From Janthinobacterium sp. (lineage in GTDB: Bacteria > Pseudomonadota > Gammaproteobacteria > Burkholderiales > Burkholderiaceae_D), in the NCBI RefSeq assembly GCF_009923995.1, contig NZ_RFSK01000049.1:1-47837 (forward strand): a DNA stretch of 47,837 nucleotides, in the 5' to 3' direction. The position numbers were made by a program, and so were the translations under genes. Shown in pieces: positions 9,710-17,637 of the stretch. Each line of letters starts with the position of its first letter. Position 1 is the stretch's first letter. A model generated the notes under the pieces. That model had not been told where the DNA came from. It made no database searches and saw nothing but the letters and a program-made list of their open reading frames with translations.

Positions 9710-9831
9710 ATTTCTGCTATGAAAGATTGCACATTGGCATCTAAATAATAAATATAAAAACATTATCTATCATGTTATATTTGGCAACCGGAAAATACGC
9801 CGGTTTTAAATACTGACAGTCGAGGTAGAGG
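9710..9831 (+). promoter_or_regulatory. AT-rich leader of the TLD gene with a short hairpin
   Basis: This gap is strongly AT-rich compared with its surroundings, as expected for a promoter, but no clean -35/-10 pair could be fixed. At 9786-9805 AACCGG and CCGGTT flank an 8-base loop and are followed by two more Ts. This could be a weak terminator for the upstream operon or a leader hairpin. A ribosome site (AGGTAGAGG) directly precedes the ATG at 9832. Confidence 0.4.
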
Positions 9832-10575
9832 ATGCATAACAATTTCAGAGCAGCAAGCAGCGCGGCGCTGGCGGTAGCCGGCATGGCCTTTTGTCTGGGG
9901 GCGCAGGCCAATTCCGGCACCTCGCTCCTCTCGCCCGGCTATCAGGCCCAGCTGGAAACGTGGCTGGGCGAGGGCCGCCTGGCGCTGACGGCCATTTACA
10001 GCAAGGCGGCGGGCGATACTTCGCTCGATTTTCACAAGGCGACGGATGGCAAGGGGCGCACCTTTTCCGTCATGGAAGCGAGCAACAGCGCCGGACAGAC
10101 CTGGCTGGTGGGCGGCTATAATCCGCAAAGCTGGAGCTCCACGGGGGGCATGCACGTCACCATGGAAGACAGCCAGCGCACCGCCTTCATCTTCAACCTG
10201 ACGGCGGGCGTCATGCTGCCGCAGCTGAAGCAGTATTTCAGCGGCGACGGCATCGGCAGCGGACAGACGTATAACGACCTGAGCTATGGTCCCACCTTCG
10301 GCATCGGCCATGACCTGTACGTTCCCCAGGACTTGACGCATGGAGGCTATTCCTCGCTGTACTCCTACAATTACCGGGGGCAGCCGGCAAACGGCGTGAG
10401 CCTGATCGACGGTTCCACCTTCACGGGGCCGAACATCACGTATGGTGCGATACAGGTGTTTACCATCAGCGCGGTGCCGGAACCGGCCACCTGGAGCTTG
10501 CTGCTGGGGGGGCTGATCTTGCTGGCTGGCATGCAGTTGCGCCAGTCGCGGGTCAGGGACGGCGCCCGCGGCTGA
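9832..10575 (+). CDS. PEP-CTERM-anchored TLD-domain protein
   Basis: An exported protein of 247 residues. Residues 1-27 are a signal peptide ending AQA. Residues ~33-130 match the TLD pattern: FHKATDGKGRTF, later WLVGGYNPQSWSS, then a DSQRTAFIFNL strand. The C-terminus has VPEPATWSLLLGG, a hydrophobic helix and a basic tail (QLRQSRVRDG). That tail is less compact than the RRR cluster of the other PEP-CTERM proteins here. TLD domains are best known from eukaryotic oxidative-stress proteins; their biochemical role is unclear. Exosortase B, encoded ~13 kb downstream, is the probable processing enzyme. Its role at the surface is unknown. Confidence 0.8.
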   Translation: MHNNFRAASSAALAVAGMAFCLGAQANSGTSLLSPGYQAQLETWLGEGRLALTAIYSKAAGDTSLDFHKATDGKGRTFSVMEASNSAGQTWLVGGYNPQSWSSTGGMHVTMEDSQRTAFIFNLTAGVMLPQLKQYFSGDGIGSGQTYNDLSYGPTFGIGHDLYVPQDLTHGGYSSLYSYNYRGQPANGVSLIDGSTFTGPNITYGAIQVFTISAVPEPATWSLLLGGLILLAGMQLRQSRVRDGARG

Positions 10576-10656
10576 CTCCGCATGCTGCGGCGACGCCAGC
10601 CCCTCGCGTGGCGCGCGCCGCATCCGGCGGGGGCGAACCTGGCTTGCCGGAAATGA

Positions 10657-10670
10657 TTGATGATCATCAA
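10657..10670. promoter_or_regulatory. Perfect 14-bp palindrome upstream of the MBOAT/SGNH pair
   Basis: TTGATGATCATCAA reads identically on both strands and lies 70 bases before the GTG of the O-acyltransferase gene, in an otherwise plain 165-base gap. It has no loop and no T-run, so a protein-binding site is more likely than a terminator. No convincing promoter hexamers could be paired with it. Confidence 0.4.
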
Positions 10671-10740
10671 CTAATCGCATGGCAGCGGCCCTGGGCTTGA
10701 TACTGTCGTATGAGCAACCACCCACGCTTGGGACCCTGTC

Positions 10741-12213
10741 GTGTTATTTAATACCTTTTCATTTTTCCTCGTTTTTTTGCCGCTGGCGCTGCTTGGTTAT
10801 TTTGTCCTGTCAAAGTATTCCCTGCGCCTGTCCATCATTTTTCTGTTGCTCGCCTCGGTGGCGTTTTATTGCTATTGGGATATCGCCTTCCTGCCCCTGC
10901 TGGCCTTGTCCATCTGTACCAACTTTGCCGTCGGACGCAATATTTCGCTGCAACATGGGCAGGGCCGCTTGCGCACGGCCAAGCGCTGGCTGATCGGCGG
11001 ACTCGTCTTCAATTTGTCCCTGTTGGTCTTTTTCAAGTATTTTGACTTTCTGCTGAGCAATATTGCCGCCGTCACGGGCATGGCGATCGAGCCCATCGGC
11101 ATTACCTTGCCCATCGGCATCTCCTTCTTCACTTTTACCCAGATCGCCTACCTTGTCGACTGCCATGCCGGCAAGGTCAAGGATTATCAGCCCGAGAGCT
11201 ACGGCCTGTTCGTCACCTACTTTCCCCACCTGATTGCCGGCCCCATCCTGCATCACAAGGACATGATGCCGCAGTTCTCGCAGCCGGCCCTGCATGTCTT
11301 CCACCGCGGCAGGCTGCTGGTGGGCCTGAGCTTCTTCACCATCGGCCTGTTCAAGAAAGTCATCCTGGCCGACGGCGTGGCCCGCTTCGTGGGGCCGGTT
11401 TTCGACCTGCACCACCAGCACTTGAGCATGCTTGAGGCGTGGGCCGGCGCGCTGGCCTACACGTTCCAGCTGTATTTCGATTTCTCCGCCTATTCCGATA
11501 TGGCCTACGGCTTGTCCTATATGTTCGGCATCATATTGCCCATCAATTTCAATTCCCCGTACAAGGCCGCGTCCATCATCGATTTCTGGCGCCGCTGGCA
11601 TATCACGCTGTCCAATTTCCTGCGCGATTACCTGTACATCCCCCTGGGCGGCAATCGCAAGAGCGCATTTCAGCGCTACCGCAACCTGTTGCTGACGATG
11701 CTGCTGGGCGGCCTGTGGCACGGCGCCAACTGGACATTCTTGCTGTGGGGCTTGCTGCACGGCATTTACCTGATCATTAACCATGCCTTGCGGCACGTGC
11801 TGGGCGGACGCAGCAACCTGCCCCTGCGCGTGGCGGGCGCAGGCGCCACGTTCCTGGCCGTGGTGGTGGCCTGGGTCTTTTTCCGCGCCACTTCCGTCGG
11901 CGTGGCGCTGGACGTGCTGCAAGCCATGGGGGGCGGGACGCTGACGCCGTCCATGCGCGAGACGGTGCTGGGCATGAACCGCATCATGGAGCTGGGTTCC
12001 TGCCTGTGGTGGCTGGCGGCCTGTGCCGCGATCGTCTTCTTGTTGCCGAATGCCTATGATCTGCTGGGCCGTGGCCTGCGCCTGGAGGCGGAAAACCGCC
12101 TGGCCGGCCGGCGCGGCAATATGCTGCTGGGCGCCTTGCTCTTGCTGTGCCTGTTCTTGCTGTCGATCAGCGAAACCCGCGGCGTCTCCGAATTTCTGTA
12201 CTTTAACTTTTAA
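10741..12213 (+). CDS. MBOAT O-acyltransferase (AlgI-like)
   Basis: A polytopic membrane protein of 490 residues with a GTG start; the MLFNTFSFFLVFLPLALLGY opening is typical of bacterial AlgI/DltB-like MBOAT proteins. The two conserved histidines are His327 in LWHGANW and His340 in LLHGIYL. Other family signs are the DFSAYSDMAYGLSYMFG and FWRRWHITLSNFLRDYLYIPLGG segments. These proteins pass acetyl groups across the inner membrane to extracytoplasmic polysaccharide acceptors, usually with an SGNH-type partner, which is the next gene (6-base gap). The likely acceptor is the exopolysaccharide made by genes further right; this is inferred from location only. A 14-base palindrome lies upstream at 10657-10670. 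Confidence 0.93.
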   Translation: MLFNTFSFFLVFLPLALLGYFVLSKYSLRLSIIFLLLASVAFYCYWDIAFLPLLALSICTNFAVGRNISLQHGQGRLRTAKRWLIGGLVFNLSLLVFFKYFDFLLSNIAAVTGMAIEPIGITLPIGISFFTFTQIAYLVDCHAGKVKDYQPESYGLFVTYFPHLIAGPILHHKDMMPQFSQPALHVFHRGRLLVGLSFFTIGLFKKVILADGVARFVGPVFDLHHQHLSMLEAWAGALAYTFQLYFDFSAYSDMAYGLSYMFGIILPINFNSPYKAASIIDFWRRWHITLSNFLRDYLYIPLGGNRKSAFQRYRNLLLTMLLGGLWHGANWTFLLWGLLHGIYLIINHALRHVLGGRSNLPLRVAGAGATFLAVVVAWVFFRATSVGVALDVLQAMGGGTLTPSMRETVLGMNRIMELGSCLWWLAACAAIVFLLPNAYDLLGRGLRLEAENRLAGRRGNMLLGALLLLCLFLLSISETRGVSEFLYFNF

Positions 12214-12219
12214 ATCATC

Positions 12220-13242
12220 ATGCGTTCATCCATTACGACAGGAATCGGTGTGCTGCTGATGGCGCTGGTGCTCGAGATCGTGCTGCAGTGCCTGCCCGTA
12301 TCGTCGGGCCTGCGCCTGGAGCACAGCAGCGCGGCCATGCCGCTCAGCCGTTATCTGCCCGGGCAGGCCTACGTGTATTCCCACGGCTGGGCGCTGTCGA
12401 ATGCGCGCCGGGGCGCCACCAATGCGCAGGGCTTTGCCAATTCCGCGGATTTCAAGCCCGATGCGGCCGTGCTGGTGCTGGGCGACAGCTTTGTCGAAAG
12501 CCTGATGCTCGATTATGAGGACACGCTGCAAGGCCAGCTGGACCGCATGGTGGGCGGCCGGGTGTACGCCGCCGCCAGTTCCGGCAATGGCCTGGCCGAT
12601 ACGCTGGAAATGCTGCGCTACTACGGGCCGCGCCTGCATCCGCGCAATGTGGTCATGCTCATCGATTCGGGCAACCTGAACAATCTGCTGCTGCCGGCGC
12701 CGCGCAGCCACAACCAGTTCGTGGCCGGCCCGGATGGCGTGCGCATGGTGCACGTGGACTACGCGGAATCCAGGCTCAAGCGCTGGATGGCGCGCTCGGC
12801 CCTCGTGCGGTATACCTATTACAACCTGAAATTGCCGGACTGGCTCTCTTCCCTGCGGCATAGCGGCGGGGCGGCAGGTGTTGGCGGCGCGGCGCCGGCC
12901 GCGCGCGACCAGGTGCTGGACTATTATTTTGCGCAACTGCGGGCGGCTCAGGACGTTGTAGGCACGCAACTGATCTTTGTCGTCGACGGCGACCGCAACA
13001 TGCTGTACGAGCCCAGGAAGGGCAAGCCCACCTGGCACGGCGACGACCGCCAGGCCTTCATCGCGCAGGCGAGGAAAAATGGCCACGTCGTGGTGGACAT
13101 GCAGCCGGTGTTCGCGGCCCACTGGCGGCAGCGCGCCGAGCGGCTGGATTTCCTGCCGATGGACGGCCACTGGAACAAGGTGGCGCACGGCCTGGCCGCG
13201 CAGCAGGTGCTGCCCGTGCTGCAGCCGTCCCGGCAGCCGTAG
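12220..13242 (+). CDS. SGNH/AlgJ-like protein, partner of the MBOAT acyltransferase
   Basis: A protein of 340 residues with an N-terminal membrane anchor (~9-27) and an extracytoplasmic SGNH-like domain. The nucleophile motif is LGDSF (Gly88-Asp89-Ser90), followed by SGNG near 126 and the C-terminal acid/base pair in MDGHWN (Asp315, His317). The DxHW form resembles AlgJ/AlgX-type acetyltransferases and SGNH esterases. It follows the MBOAT gene by 6 bases and is followed by a terminator, so the two form a bicistronic O-acetylation unit. It could transfer acetyl groups to the exopolysaccharide or remove them; the sequence does not settle which. Confidence 0.8.
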   Translation: MRSSITTGIGVLLMALVLEIVLQCLPVSSGLRLEHSSAAMPLSRYLPGQAYVYSHGWALSNARRGATNAQGFANSADFKPDAAVLVLGDSFVESLMLDYEDTLQGQLDRMVGGRVYAAASSGNGLADTLEMLRYYGPRLHPRNVVMLIDSGNLNNLLLPAPRSHNQFVAGPDGVRMVHVDYAESRLKRWMARSALVRYTYYNLKLPDWLSSLRHSGGAAGVGGAAPAARDQVLDYYFAQLRAAQDVVGTQLIFVVDGDRNMLYEPRKGKPTWHGDDRQAFIAQARKNGHVVVDMQPVFAAHWRQRAERLDFLPMDGHWNKVAHGLAAQQVLPVLQPSRQP

Positions 13243-13262
13243 CGGGGGAGGGGCGCTTCATG

Positions 13263-13293
13263 GCGCGCCGGCCCCGATGCCGGCGCGCGTTTT
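13263..13293 (+). terminator. Rho-independent terminator after the MBOAT/SGNH operon
   Basis: A 10-bp GC-rich stem (13263-13272 pairing with 13279-13288) closes a 6-base loop and is followed by TTTT at 13290-13293. It lies 20 bases after the SGNH stop. Confidence 0.85.
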
Positions 13294-13312
13294 CCTCTTG
13301 CTGGCTGACACT

Positions 13313-13342
13313 ATGTCAATGACGGGCGCCAGCCTGTATAAT
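13313..13342 (+). promoter_or_regulatory. Promoter of tRNA-Arg
   Basis: A perfect -10 TATAAT at 13337-13342 is preceded after 18 bp by ATGTCA (13313-13318, 4/6 match to the -35). A GC-rich discriminator (GCCGCTGCGC) follows immediately, as is usual for stable-RNA promoters under stringent control. Confidence 0.65.
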
Positions 13343-13354
13343 GCCGCTGCGCGT

Positions 13355-13429
13355 GTCGCCATCGTACAATGGATAGTACAAGGTCCTCCTAAGACTTAAA
13401 TGCAGGTTCGATTCCTGCTGGCGACACCA
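13355..13429 (+). tRNA. tRNA-Arg (anticodon CCT)
   Basis: A 75-base gene with an encoded CCA end. The acceptor stem GTCGCCA pairs perfectly with TGGCGAC at 13419-13425, followed by discriminator A and CCA (13427-13429). The anticodon stem AGGTC/GACTT closes the loop CTCCTAA, giving anticodon CCT (reads AGG, Arg). The T arm is GCAGG-TTCGATT-CCTGC. It lies downstream of its own promoter and between unrelated genes. No integrase or attachment repeat is seen beside it. Confidence 0.97.
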
Positions 13430-13599
13430 CATTCCACGCAACGCGCGTCGGCAGCCTGTGATCATCCAGGCGGTATTACCGGTCGATGGCGATTGAAGTC
13501 CGAGTTATCGGTACAATGCGTGCTTCATTCATCCAATCGGCGGCTGTTTTGCATACCCAGCGGTGTGCAGGGGACGGCGCCCGAGCACTCTTACTCATT

Positions 13600-15492
13600 A
13601 TGGCTGTCATTTCTCTTTCATCGGCGCAACTTGCGTTCGGTCACGTCGCGCTGCTCGATCACGCGGAATTTTCACTCGAAACGTCGGAACGGGTCGGTTT
13701 GATCGGCCGCAACGGCACGGGCAAATCCTCCTTGCTGAAGGTCATTTCCGGCAAGTTCAAGCTCGACGACGGCTTGCTGGTCATGCAACAGGGCATCAAG
13801 ATCGCCTACGTGGAGCAGGAGCCGCAATTCGACCCGGACATGTCCGTGTTCGATGCCGTCGCGTCCGGCATGGGCGAATCGCAGGCGTGGCTGAAGGAAT
13901 ACGACGCGCTGACGGGCCAGTTTGGCCAGGGCAATGACGACGAACTGATGGAACGCATGCACGACATCCAGGTCAAGCTGGATGCGGCCGATGCGTGGAG
14001 CTTGCCGAACAAGGTGGAAACCGTACTCGACCGTTTGAACCTGACGGGCGACATGGCCATGAAAACCCTGTCGGGCGGGATGCAGAAGCGCGTGGCGCTG
14101 GCGCGCGCGCTCGTCTCGGCGCCGGACGTGCTGCTGCTCGATGAGCCGACCAACCATCTGGACTTCAGCTCCATCCTGTGGCTGGAAGGTCTGTTGCGCG
14201 ATTTCAAGGGCAGCGTGCTGTTCATTACCCATGACCGCTCCTTCCTCGACAACGTTGCCACGCGCATCATCGAACTGGACCGCGGCCGCCTGCTGTCGTA
14301 TCCGGGCAACTTCACGGCGTACCAAGTGCGCAAGGCCGAGCAGCTGGAAATCGAGGAAGTGGAAAACGCCAAGTTCGACAAGTTCCTGGCGCAGGAAGAA
14401 GTGTGGATACGCAAGGGCGTCAAGGCCCGCCGCGTGCGCGACGAAGGCCGCGTGCGCCGCCTGGAAGCGCTGCGCCTGACGCGCAATGCGCGCCGCGAGC
14501 AGCAGGGACAAGTGAAACTGGACGTGTCGGCCGGCGAACGCTCGGGCAAGATCGTGGCGGATCTGGAAAACGTCTCGAAAATCTATGGCGACAAGGTCAT
14601 CGTCAAGGATTTCAGCGCCACCATCTTGCGCGGCGACAAGGTTGGCCTGATCGGTGCCAACGGTGCCGGCAAGACCACCCTGCTGAAGATGATCCTCGGC
14701 GAAGAGCAGTCGGACACGGGCACCATCCGCCTGGGTACCAAGCTGCAAGTGGCGTATTTCGACCAGATGCGCACGCAGCTGAACGAAGAGGCGAACCTGA
14801 TGGAAACCATCGCGCCGGGCAGCGACTGGGTCGAGATCAATGGCCAGCGCCGCCACGTGATGACCTACCTGAACGATTTCCTGTTCGCGCCGGAACGCGC
14901 CCGTTCGCCCGTCAAGTCCCTGTCCGGTGGCGAGCGCAACCGTCTGCTGCTGGCGCGCCTGTTCGCCAAGCCGGCCAACGTGCTGGTGCTCGACGAGCCG
15001 ACCAATGACCTGGATATCGATACCCTGGAACTGCTGGAAGAGTTGCTGGAAGAATACACGGGCACCGTCTTCCTCGTCAGCCATGACCGCACCTTCCTCG
15101 ACAACGTCGTCACGCAGGTGATCGTCGCCGAAGGCGAGGGCAAGTGGCGCGAATTCGTCGGCGGCTACACGGACTGGGAGCGCGTGCGCACCTTGCCGAT
15201 CGCCACGGCGCCGGCCAGCAAGCCGGCCGTCAAGGCCGAGCCGGCGGCGCCTGTTGCCAAGCAGAAAAAGCTCAGCTACAAGGAACAGCGCGAGCTGGAA
15301 GAGTTGCCAAAGCTGATCGCCAAGCTGGAAGACGAGCAGTCCGTGCTGGCCGCCGAGCTGTCGCATCCCGACTTCTACAAGAAGACGCCGGCCGAAGGCA
15401 AGCGCCTGAACGCCCGCGTGGCCGAGATCGAAGGCGAACTGCTCGAAGCGCTGGAAAAGTGGGAGCAGATCGAGGCGCGCGCCAACGGCTGA
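13600..15492 (+). CDS. uup: ABC-F ATPase Uup
   Basis: A cytoplasmic ABC-F protein of 630 residues with two ATPase domains and no membrane domain. Walker A motifs are GRNGTGKSS and GANGAGKTT; signature motifs are LSGGMQKRVALARAL and LSGGERNRLLLARLF; Walker B motifs are LLLDEPTNHLD and LVLDEPTNDLD. The C-terminal ~75 residues form the charged coiled coil typical of Uup (KKLSYKEQRELEELPKLI onwards), which separates it from EttA and YheS. Uup acts on ribosomes and influences transposon excision and competitive fitness in enterobacteria. The ATG at 13600 gives the usual N-terminus MAVISLSSAQLAFG; the upstream extension to 13486 lacks family character. It appears to be a free-standing housekeeping gene. 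Confidence 0.94.
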   Translation: MAVISLSSAQLAFGHVALLDHAEFSLETSERVGLIGRNGTGKSSLLKVISGKFKLDDGLLVMQQGIKIAYVEQEPQFDPDMSVFDAVASGMGESQAWLKEYDALTGQFGQGNDDELMERMHDIQVKLDAADAWSLPNKVETVLDRLNLTGDMAMKTLSGGMQKRVALARALVSAPDVLLLDEPTNHLDFSSILWLEGLLRDFKGSVLFITHDRSFLDNVATRIIELDRGRLLSYPGNFTAYQVRKAEQLEIEEVENAKFDKFLAQEEVWIRKGVKARRVRDEGRVRRLEALRLTRNARREQQGQVKLDVSAGERSGKIVADLENVSKIYGDKVIVKDFSATILRGDKVGLIGANGAGKTTLLKMILGEEQSDTGTIRLGTKLQVAYFDQMRTQLNEEANLMETIAPGSDWVEINGQRRHVMTYLNDFLFAPERARSPVKSLSGGERNRLLLARLFAKPANVLVLDEPTNDLDIDTLELLEELLEEYTGTVFLVSHDRTFLDNVVTQVIVAEGEGKWREFVGGYTDWERVRTLPIATAPASKPAVKAEPAAPVAKQKKLSYKEQRELEELPKLIAKLEDEQSVLAAELSHPDFYKKTPAEGKRLNARVAEIEGELLEALEKWEQIEARANG

Positions 15493-15532
15493 TGGTTTTC
15501 CCCCTCTCCTGTTGTAATTAAGTTAGGATTAC

Positions 15533-15563
15533 TTGCCACGGCAACGGTTCAGCTTGATATAAT
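15533..15563 (+). promoter_or_regulatory. Putative promoter of the CPBP-protease/EPS left segment
   Basis: TTGCCA at 15533-15538 and TATAAT at 15558-15563 are separated by 19 bp within an abruptly AT-rich stretch (repeated ATAATTATA). It lies in the 176-base gap ahead of the protease gene and could drive that gene and the following epsL and sugar-transferase genes. Confidence 0.5.
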
Positions 15564-15668
15564 TATATAATTATATTTTTTACATCGGGGGATGCATGTT
15601 TGTTATCAAAAACACGCGCTCCGGGCCAACGCGTCCGGCGCGCCGGCCTGGCCCGGGCGCGCGGTACG

Positions 15669-16331
15669 ATGTTTGACCGCGCCGCCTTGCCCCGGGTAGC
15701 GCCATTCCTGGCCTACCTCTCCTTCATCTTTATCGCCGACATGCTCGGCCGGCTCGGCTTTGCCGCGCAGGACCTGCGCTGGCTGTACGCCGTCAAGATC
15801 GGTGTCGTGCTGGGCATGCTGCTGTACTGGCGCCGCAGCTACACGGAACTGGCCTGGACGCCGCTGGGCGCGCGTGCCATCGCCGTGGCGCTGGCGACGG
15901 GGATTGTTGTTTTTCTGTTGTGGATTAATCTCAGCGCTGACTGGATGACGATCGGCAGCGCCGACGGCTTCGACCCGCGCAACGACGGCCGCATCGAGTG
16001 GAGCCTGGTGCTGCTGCGCATCGCCGGCGCGGCCCTCGTGGTGCCCGTGATGGAGGAACTGTTCTGGCGTTCCTTCCTGCTGCGCTGGATCGATGCCCCT
16101 GATTTCCTCGCTTTCCAGCCACGCCTGGCCAGCGCCAAGGCGCTGATTATCAGCGTCGTGCTGTTTGGTTTTGAGCACAACTTGTGGCTGGCCGGCATCG
16201 TAGCCGGTGCCGCCTACAGCCTGCTGTACATGCGCAGCCAGTCGCTGTGGTCGCCCATCCTGGCGCATGGTGTCACGAATGGCGTGCTGGGCCTCTGGAT
16301 TGTTTCCGGCGGACACTGGACTTACTGGTAA
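15669..16331 (+). CDS. Exosortase-associated CAAX/CPBP-family membrane protease
   Basis: A polytopic membrane protein of 220 residues from the ATG at 15669; a TTG at 15600 with GGGGGA upstream would add 23 basic residues. It has the CPBP glutamate/arginine motif EELFWR (Glu129, Glu130, Arg134), His170 in FGFEHNLW and His200/Asn204 in LAHGVTNG, which is the full presumed metal/catalytic set. It resembles the CAAX-protease-related proteins (TIGR03008 type) that accompany exosortase loci. It stands just before epsL, so a role in processing membrane proteins of the EPS/exosortase system is likely. The substrate is unknown. Confidence 0.85.
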   Translation: MFDRAALPRVAPFLAYLSFIFIADMLGRLGFAAQDLRWLYAVKIGVVLGMLLYWRRSYTELAWTPLGARAIAVALATGIVVFLLWINLSADWMTIGSADGFDPRNDGRIEWSLVLLRIAGAALVVPVMEELFWRSFLLRWIDAPDFLAFQPRLASAKALIISVVLFGFEHNLWLAGIVAGAAYSLLYMRSQSLWSPILAHGVTNGVLGLWIVSGGHWTYW

Positions 16332-16372
16332 TATTGCCAATCAACTGTTGCTCTCTCAAAAGACGATATCCC

Positions 16373-17629
16373 ATGTTGAAATCCCCGCCAAAAAGTCAGC
16401 CTGGCCACCTGCATCCGCCCTGCAGGATGGCGCCCCTGTCCGCGCTGCGCGCCGCCTGCGTGCTCATGGCCGGCAGCCTGGCATGCGCGCCGGCCATGGC
16501 AGCGCTGAGCGACACCATTTTCCCGTTTCTGGCGACGTCGTATTCGTATGACGACAATCTGTTGCGCCTCGACGACAACGTGCCCGGCTATAACGGCCCC
16601 CGTTCCGACACGTCGCGCCAGATACAGGCAGGTTTCCTCGTCAACCGGCCGTTCGGGCGCCAGATCCTGACCGGCCAGGCGAAGTGGTCGCGCGTGTCGT
16701 TCCAGCACTTTGACCAGTTCAACTACAACGGCAAGGATTTCCTGGCCGACCTGGAGTGGCATCTCGGCAATCATCTTGACGGCCACGCGGGCGCCCTGTA
16801 TTCGCAAACCCTGACGCCGTTCAGCGATTTCCAGAGCACGGAACGCAACTTGCGCACGCGCCAGCGCGAGTACGTGGATGGCGGCTGGCGCTTCCATCCG
16901 AGCTGGCGCGTGCGCGGCGCTTACAGCCGGGAACGCTATTCGTATGACCTGCTGGCGCAGCGCTATGCCGACCGGCAGGAAAACGCGACGGAACTGGGGC
17001 TCGATTACTTGCCTGCAAGTAGTAGCCGCATCGGTATCCAGTTGCGGCATGTCCAGGGCAGTTATCCGAACCGCGTCAACAGCGGCCAGTTCGGCGTCGA
17101 TGACGGTTACACCCAGGATGAGGTGAAGGCGAATGTCTACTGGGTCTACAGTGCGATTACCCAGGTGCAGCTGCTGGGCGGATGGGTGCGGCGCAGCCAT
17201 GCCTTTTATACGGGGCGCGACTCGAGCGGCGCCAATGGCCGCATCGTGGTGAACTGGGCGCCGCTGGGCAAGGTGCGGTTTACCGGTTCCTTATGGCATG
17301 AGTATGGCGTGGTGGAAAATGCGCTCGTATCGAGCAGCCTGAACAATGGCGCCAGTGTCGCCGCTGCCTGGGATATCACCTCCAAGGTGCGCATGGATGC
17401 CCAGGTGCGGCGCGAGAAGCGCGACTTCTCGGCGGCCAGCGGCCTCGTCTTTCCAGTCGATGTCAGCGATACGACGCGCACCGAGTCCCTGGGCCTGACC
17501 TATGCGCCGCAGCCCAATATCCAGCTGGGCTTGAACGCCTTCCGCGACACGCGCAAGGGCGCACCCATTATCAATACAGGCAGCTACCGCGCCAAGGGCG
17601 TGTCCTTTAGCGCCAGCGTTCAGTTCTGA
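16373..17629 (+). CDS. epsL: XrtB/PEP-CTERM-associated outer-membrane protein EpsL
   Basis: A 418-residue protein with an N-terminal signal peptide (hydrophobic to about residue 44, cleavage after APAMAA). The rest is an outer-membrane beta-barrel: many alternating Tyr/Arg-rich strands such as FLATSYSYDDNLLRL, WRVRGAYSRERYSYDLLAQRY and a terminal strand ending in Phe (GVSFSASVQF). This fits the EpsL family found in exosortase-B EPS loci, presumed to help pass polymer through the outer membrane. The start is ATG 16373; the longer frame upstream runs inside the protease gene. It is followed 8 bases later by the undecaprenyl-phosphate sugar transferase. Confidence 0.88.
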   Translation: MLKSPPKSQPGHLHPPCRMAPLSALRAACVLMAGSLACAPAMAALSDTIFPFLATSYSYDDNLLRLDDNVPGYNGPRSDTSRQIQAGFLVNRPFGRQILTGQAKWSRVSFQHFDQFNYNGKDFLADLEWHLGNHLDGHAGALYSQTLTPFSDFQSTERNLRTRQREYVDGGWRFHPSWRVRGAYSRERYSYDLLAQRYADRQENATELGLDYLPASSSRIGIQLRHVQGSYPNRVNSGQFGVDDGYTQDEVKANVYWVYSAITQVQLLGGWVRRSHAFYTGRDSSGANGRIVVNWAPLGKVRFTGSLWHEYGVVENALVSSSLNNGASVAAAWDITSKVRMDAQVRREKRDFSAASGLVFPVDVSDTTRTESLGLTYAPQPNIQLGLNAFRDTRKGAPIINTGSYRAKGVSFSASVQF

Positions 17630-17637
17630 AGAGCATT

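Noticed and set aside
9786..9807. AACCGG/CCGGTT hairpin as a definite terminator of the anthranilate operon
   Set aside because: The stem is only 6 bp with an 8-base loop and a very short T-run, and it lies close to the next start codon. Kept only as a possible leader hairpin.
13355..13429. tRNA-Arg as an integration site of a genomic island
   Set aside because: No integrase gene, direct repeat of the tRNA 3' end or shift in gene content was visible beside it.
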